The notes beneath the pieces were generated by a model. That model saw only the letters and a program-made list of their open reading frames with translations, made no database searches and was not told the DNA's origin. The position numbers and the translations under genes are program-made. A stretch of 32,595 bases of DNA. Source: JBBQVS01 sp038211295 (GTDB lineage: Bacteria; Chloroflexota; Ktedonobacteria; Ktedonobacterales; Ktedonobacteraceae). Location: assembly GCA_038211295.1 (NCBI GenBank), contig JBBQVS010000041.1, positions 1 through 32,595 of the forward strand, in the 5' to 3' direction. This document shows, one piece after another, positions 31,281 to 32,595 of this stretch (positions within the stretch are counted from its first letter, which is position 1; each line of letters opens with the position of its first letter).

Positions 31281-32207
31281 ATGAGTGATGTACAACAATC
31301 ATTTTCCATTCCAGCGCATGGCGCGACCTGTTTTGTGCGCTCCTATGCGAAAATCAACCTGACGCTTGACGTGTTAGGAAAACGTGCCGATGGCTATCAT
31401 GAACTCGCGAGTATTATGCAAATGGTTGATCTTTACGACACCCTTTGCCTGACGACACTTGCCGAAGATCGGGTAGAGATTGTTAGCACACAACCAGAAC
31501 TCTGCACTAGCGATAATTTAGCAGTGCGGGCAGCGCAAGCGGTTCGCGGCTACTGTTCGGTGACGCAAGGTTTGAGCATTGAGCTTGATAAGCGCGTGCC
31601 GATGGCGGCAGGTCTCGGCGGTGGCAGTAGCAATGCCGCTGCCGTGTTGCTCGCGCTCCAACATTGGTGGCATCTGCGCCTTTCCCCCCAGGAAATGCTT
31701 ACGCTTGCCGCCTCACTCGGCTCTGACGTGCCGTTCTTTCTCACAGCAGGTCTTGCGCTCTGCGAGGGACGCGGTGAACGGTTGACACCACTACCCGCAT
31801 ATTGGCCCGCATCTATGCGCTGGTTGCTTTTGCTCAAACCGTCTATCAGCGTCTCCACTGCGACTGTTTTTCGTAACCTCCCATCCAGTGATTATACCCA
31901 GGGTGTACACACTCAGACGGTTTACACAGTATTACTAGCAAAGGGAGAGCCATTCCAGGGGGATATGCACAACGGACTTGAGCGCGGTGTCTTAGCACGA
32001 TACCCGGAAGTCGCACAGGCACGAGAAGCTATCTTGTTGGCGGGAGCCTCACTCGTGCGGCTTTCCGGCAGTGGTCCAACGCTTTTTGCTCCCTTCTCGG
32101 AACTAGCCAGCGCGTCAAAAGCGCAACAACGTTTGCACGAACAAGGCTACGAAGTGTACCTGACGCGTGCTGTTCATCCCAATGCTGGGAACATATGCAT
32201 TTTTTAG
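31281..32207 (+). CDS. ispE: 4-diphosphocytidyl-2-C-methyl-D-erythritol kinase
   Basis: The MEP-pathway kinase that acts between IspD and IspF; the three genes are split between two loci in this window. The 308-residue GHMP kinase shows SYAKINLTLDVLGKRADGYH (catalytic-site Lys24), the ATP-binding PMAAGLGGGSSNAA at 107-120, LGSDVPFFL with the catalytic Asp, and the late LVRLSGSGPTLFA. Extra N-terminal residues (about 15) precede the canonical beginning, but the promoter position supports the ATG at 31281. It is followed by a DUF5679 gene after 21 nt. Identification is firm. Confidence 0.94.
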   Translation: MSDVQQSFSIPAHGATCFVRSYAKINLTLDVLGKRADGYHELASIMQMVDLYDTLCLTTLAEDRVEIVSTQPELCTSDNLAVRAAQAVRGYCSVTQGLSIELDKRVPMAAGLGGGSSNAAAVLLALQHWWHLRLSPQEMLTLAASLGSDVPFFLTAGLALCEGRGERLTPLPAYWPASMRWLLLLKPSISVSTATVFRNLPSSDYTQGVHTQTVYTVLLAKGEPFQGDMHNGLERGVLARYPEVAQAREAILLAGASLVRLSGSGPTLFAPFSELASASKAQQRLHEQGYEVYLTRAVHPNAGNICIF

Positions 32208-32228
32208 CGAATGCAAGGAGGAAATATC

Positions 32229-32582
32229 GTGGCAGATCAATACTACTGTGTCAAATGCAAGCAAAAGCGTGATCTAAAAGACGCGCATATCGTGACCATG
32301 AAGAATGGCAAACCCGCTCTAAAGGGTCAATGCGTCGTCTGCGGCACAAACGTCAACGCCATTCTTCCGGCGGCTAAAGCTGAGCAGCTTGAGGAAACCG
32401 AAAAAACCGAGCACGCTTCTGACCATGACCACACTCATAAAGACGAAAAGACTGACAAAGAGCATAAGGACAAAAAGACTGACAAGGAACACAAGGCAGA
32501 ACACAAAGACAAAAAAGATCATGCTCACAAAGATGAGAAGGAACATAAGGCCGAGAAAGCCAGCAAGGCGGACAAAAAGTAA
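32229..32582 (+). CDS. DUF5679 zinc-ribbon protein with Lys/His-rich tail
   Basis: AAGGAGG at 32215-32221 selects the GTG at 32229 over the in-frame ATG at 32211. Residues 1-45 form a small zinc ribbon with CVKC and CVVC pairs, as in DUF5679 proteins. The remaining 70 residues are an extremely charged tail built from repeats of the type HKDEKTDKEHKDKK, with many histidines, which could bind metal or nucleic acid. It is probably co-transcribed with ispE. Function unknown. Confidence 0.82.
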   Translation: MADQYYCVKCKQKRDLKDAHIVTMKNGKPALKGQCVVCGTNVNAILPAAKAEQLEETEKTEHASDHDHTHKDEKTDKEHKDKKTDKEHKAEHKDKKDHAHKDEKEHKAEKASKADKK

Positions 32583-32595
32583 CTGAGGCAGAAAC

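Overview
The window looks like chromosomal DNA of a Chloroflexota bacterium of the Ktedonobacteria type. The grounds are moderate GC content, an actinobacterial/cyanobacterial-style oxidative pentose phosphate cluster that includes opcA, a Gram-positive-like clpC-radA-yacL-ispD-ispF order, and an IscB element of the kind known to be expanded in Ktedonobacter racemifer. The lineage is inferred from gene content and recalled families; no search was run.

Layout. Positions 1-872 hold three small unrecognised plus-strand genes. They are followed by a gene-free stretch (873-1492) with a pyrimidine-rich tandem repeat and a promoter. Positions 1493-7154 form a carbon-metabolism block: tal, terminator, zwf, opcA, pgl, rpe. 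It makes NADPH and pentose phosphates, and OpcA matures the Zwf enzyme. Next come leuA and a P1/DmpA-type self-processing peptidase, then on the minus strand a membrane-anchored proline-rich protein and a NUDIX CoA pyrophosphatase. From 11.4 to 20.7 kb lies a plus-strand housekeeping block: a four-domain S1 RNA-binding protein, clpC behind two near-identical promoters, radA, a YacL-like PIN/TRAM membrane protein, ispD and ispF. From 20.8 to 25.4 kb are cell-envelope genes: a polytopic membrane protein, an acyltransferase-3 protein, TatA and a membrane-anchored exported protein. An xerD-like recombinase and purine nucleoside phosphorylase follow on the minus strand, an order also seen in Bacillus.

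From 27.2 to 31.1 kb is the mobile/accessory part. It holds an isolated IS200/IS605-type right end, a TIM-barrel-like protein of unknown function, a glycoside-hydrolase-like protein, and a complete IscB (OMEGA) element on the minus strand (about 29508-31078). The element has a structured omega-RNA region, an IscB gene with all RuvC and HNH catalytic residues, and a right-end hairpin. Its iscB is interrupted by one in-frame TGA, probably at a tryptophan codon. No tnpA transposase is present. The window ends with ispE, which has a promoter that predicts a leaderless mRNA, and a DUF5679 zinc-ribbon protein with a Lys/His-rich tail.

The most notable points are the IscB element (premature TGA, omega-RNA, stop codon inside the end hairpin, insertion 7 nt from a start codon), the related solo end at 27507-27546, the twin clpC promoters, several candidate leaderless starts, and a 29-bp perfect hairpin after the S1 gene.
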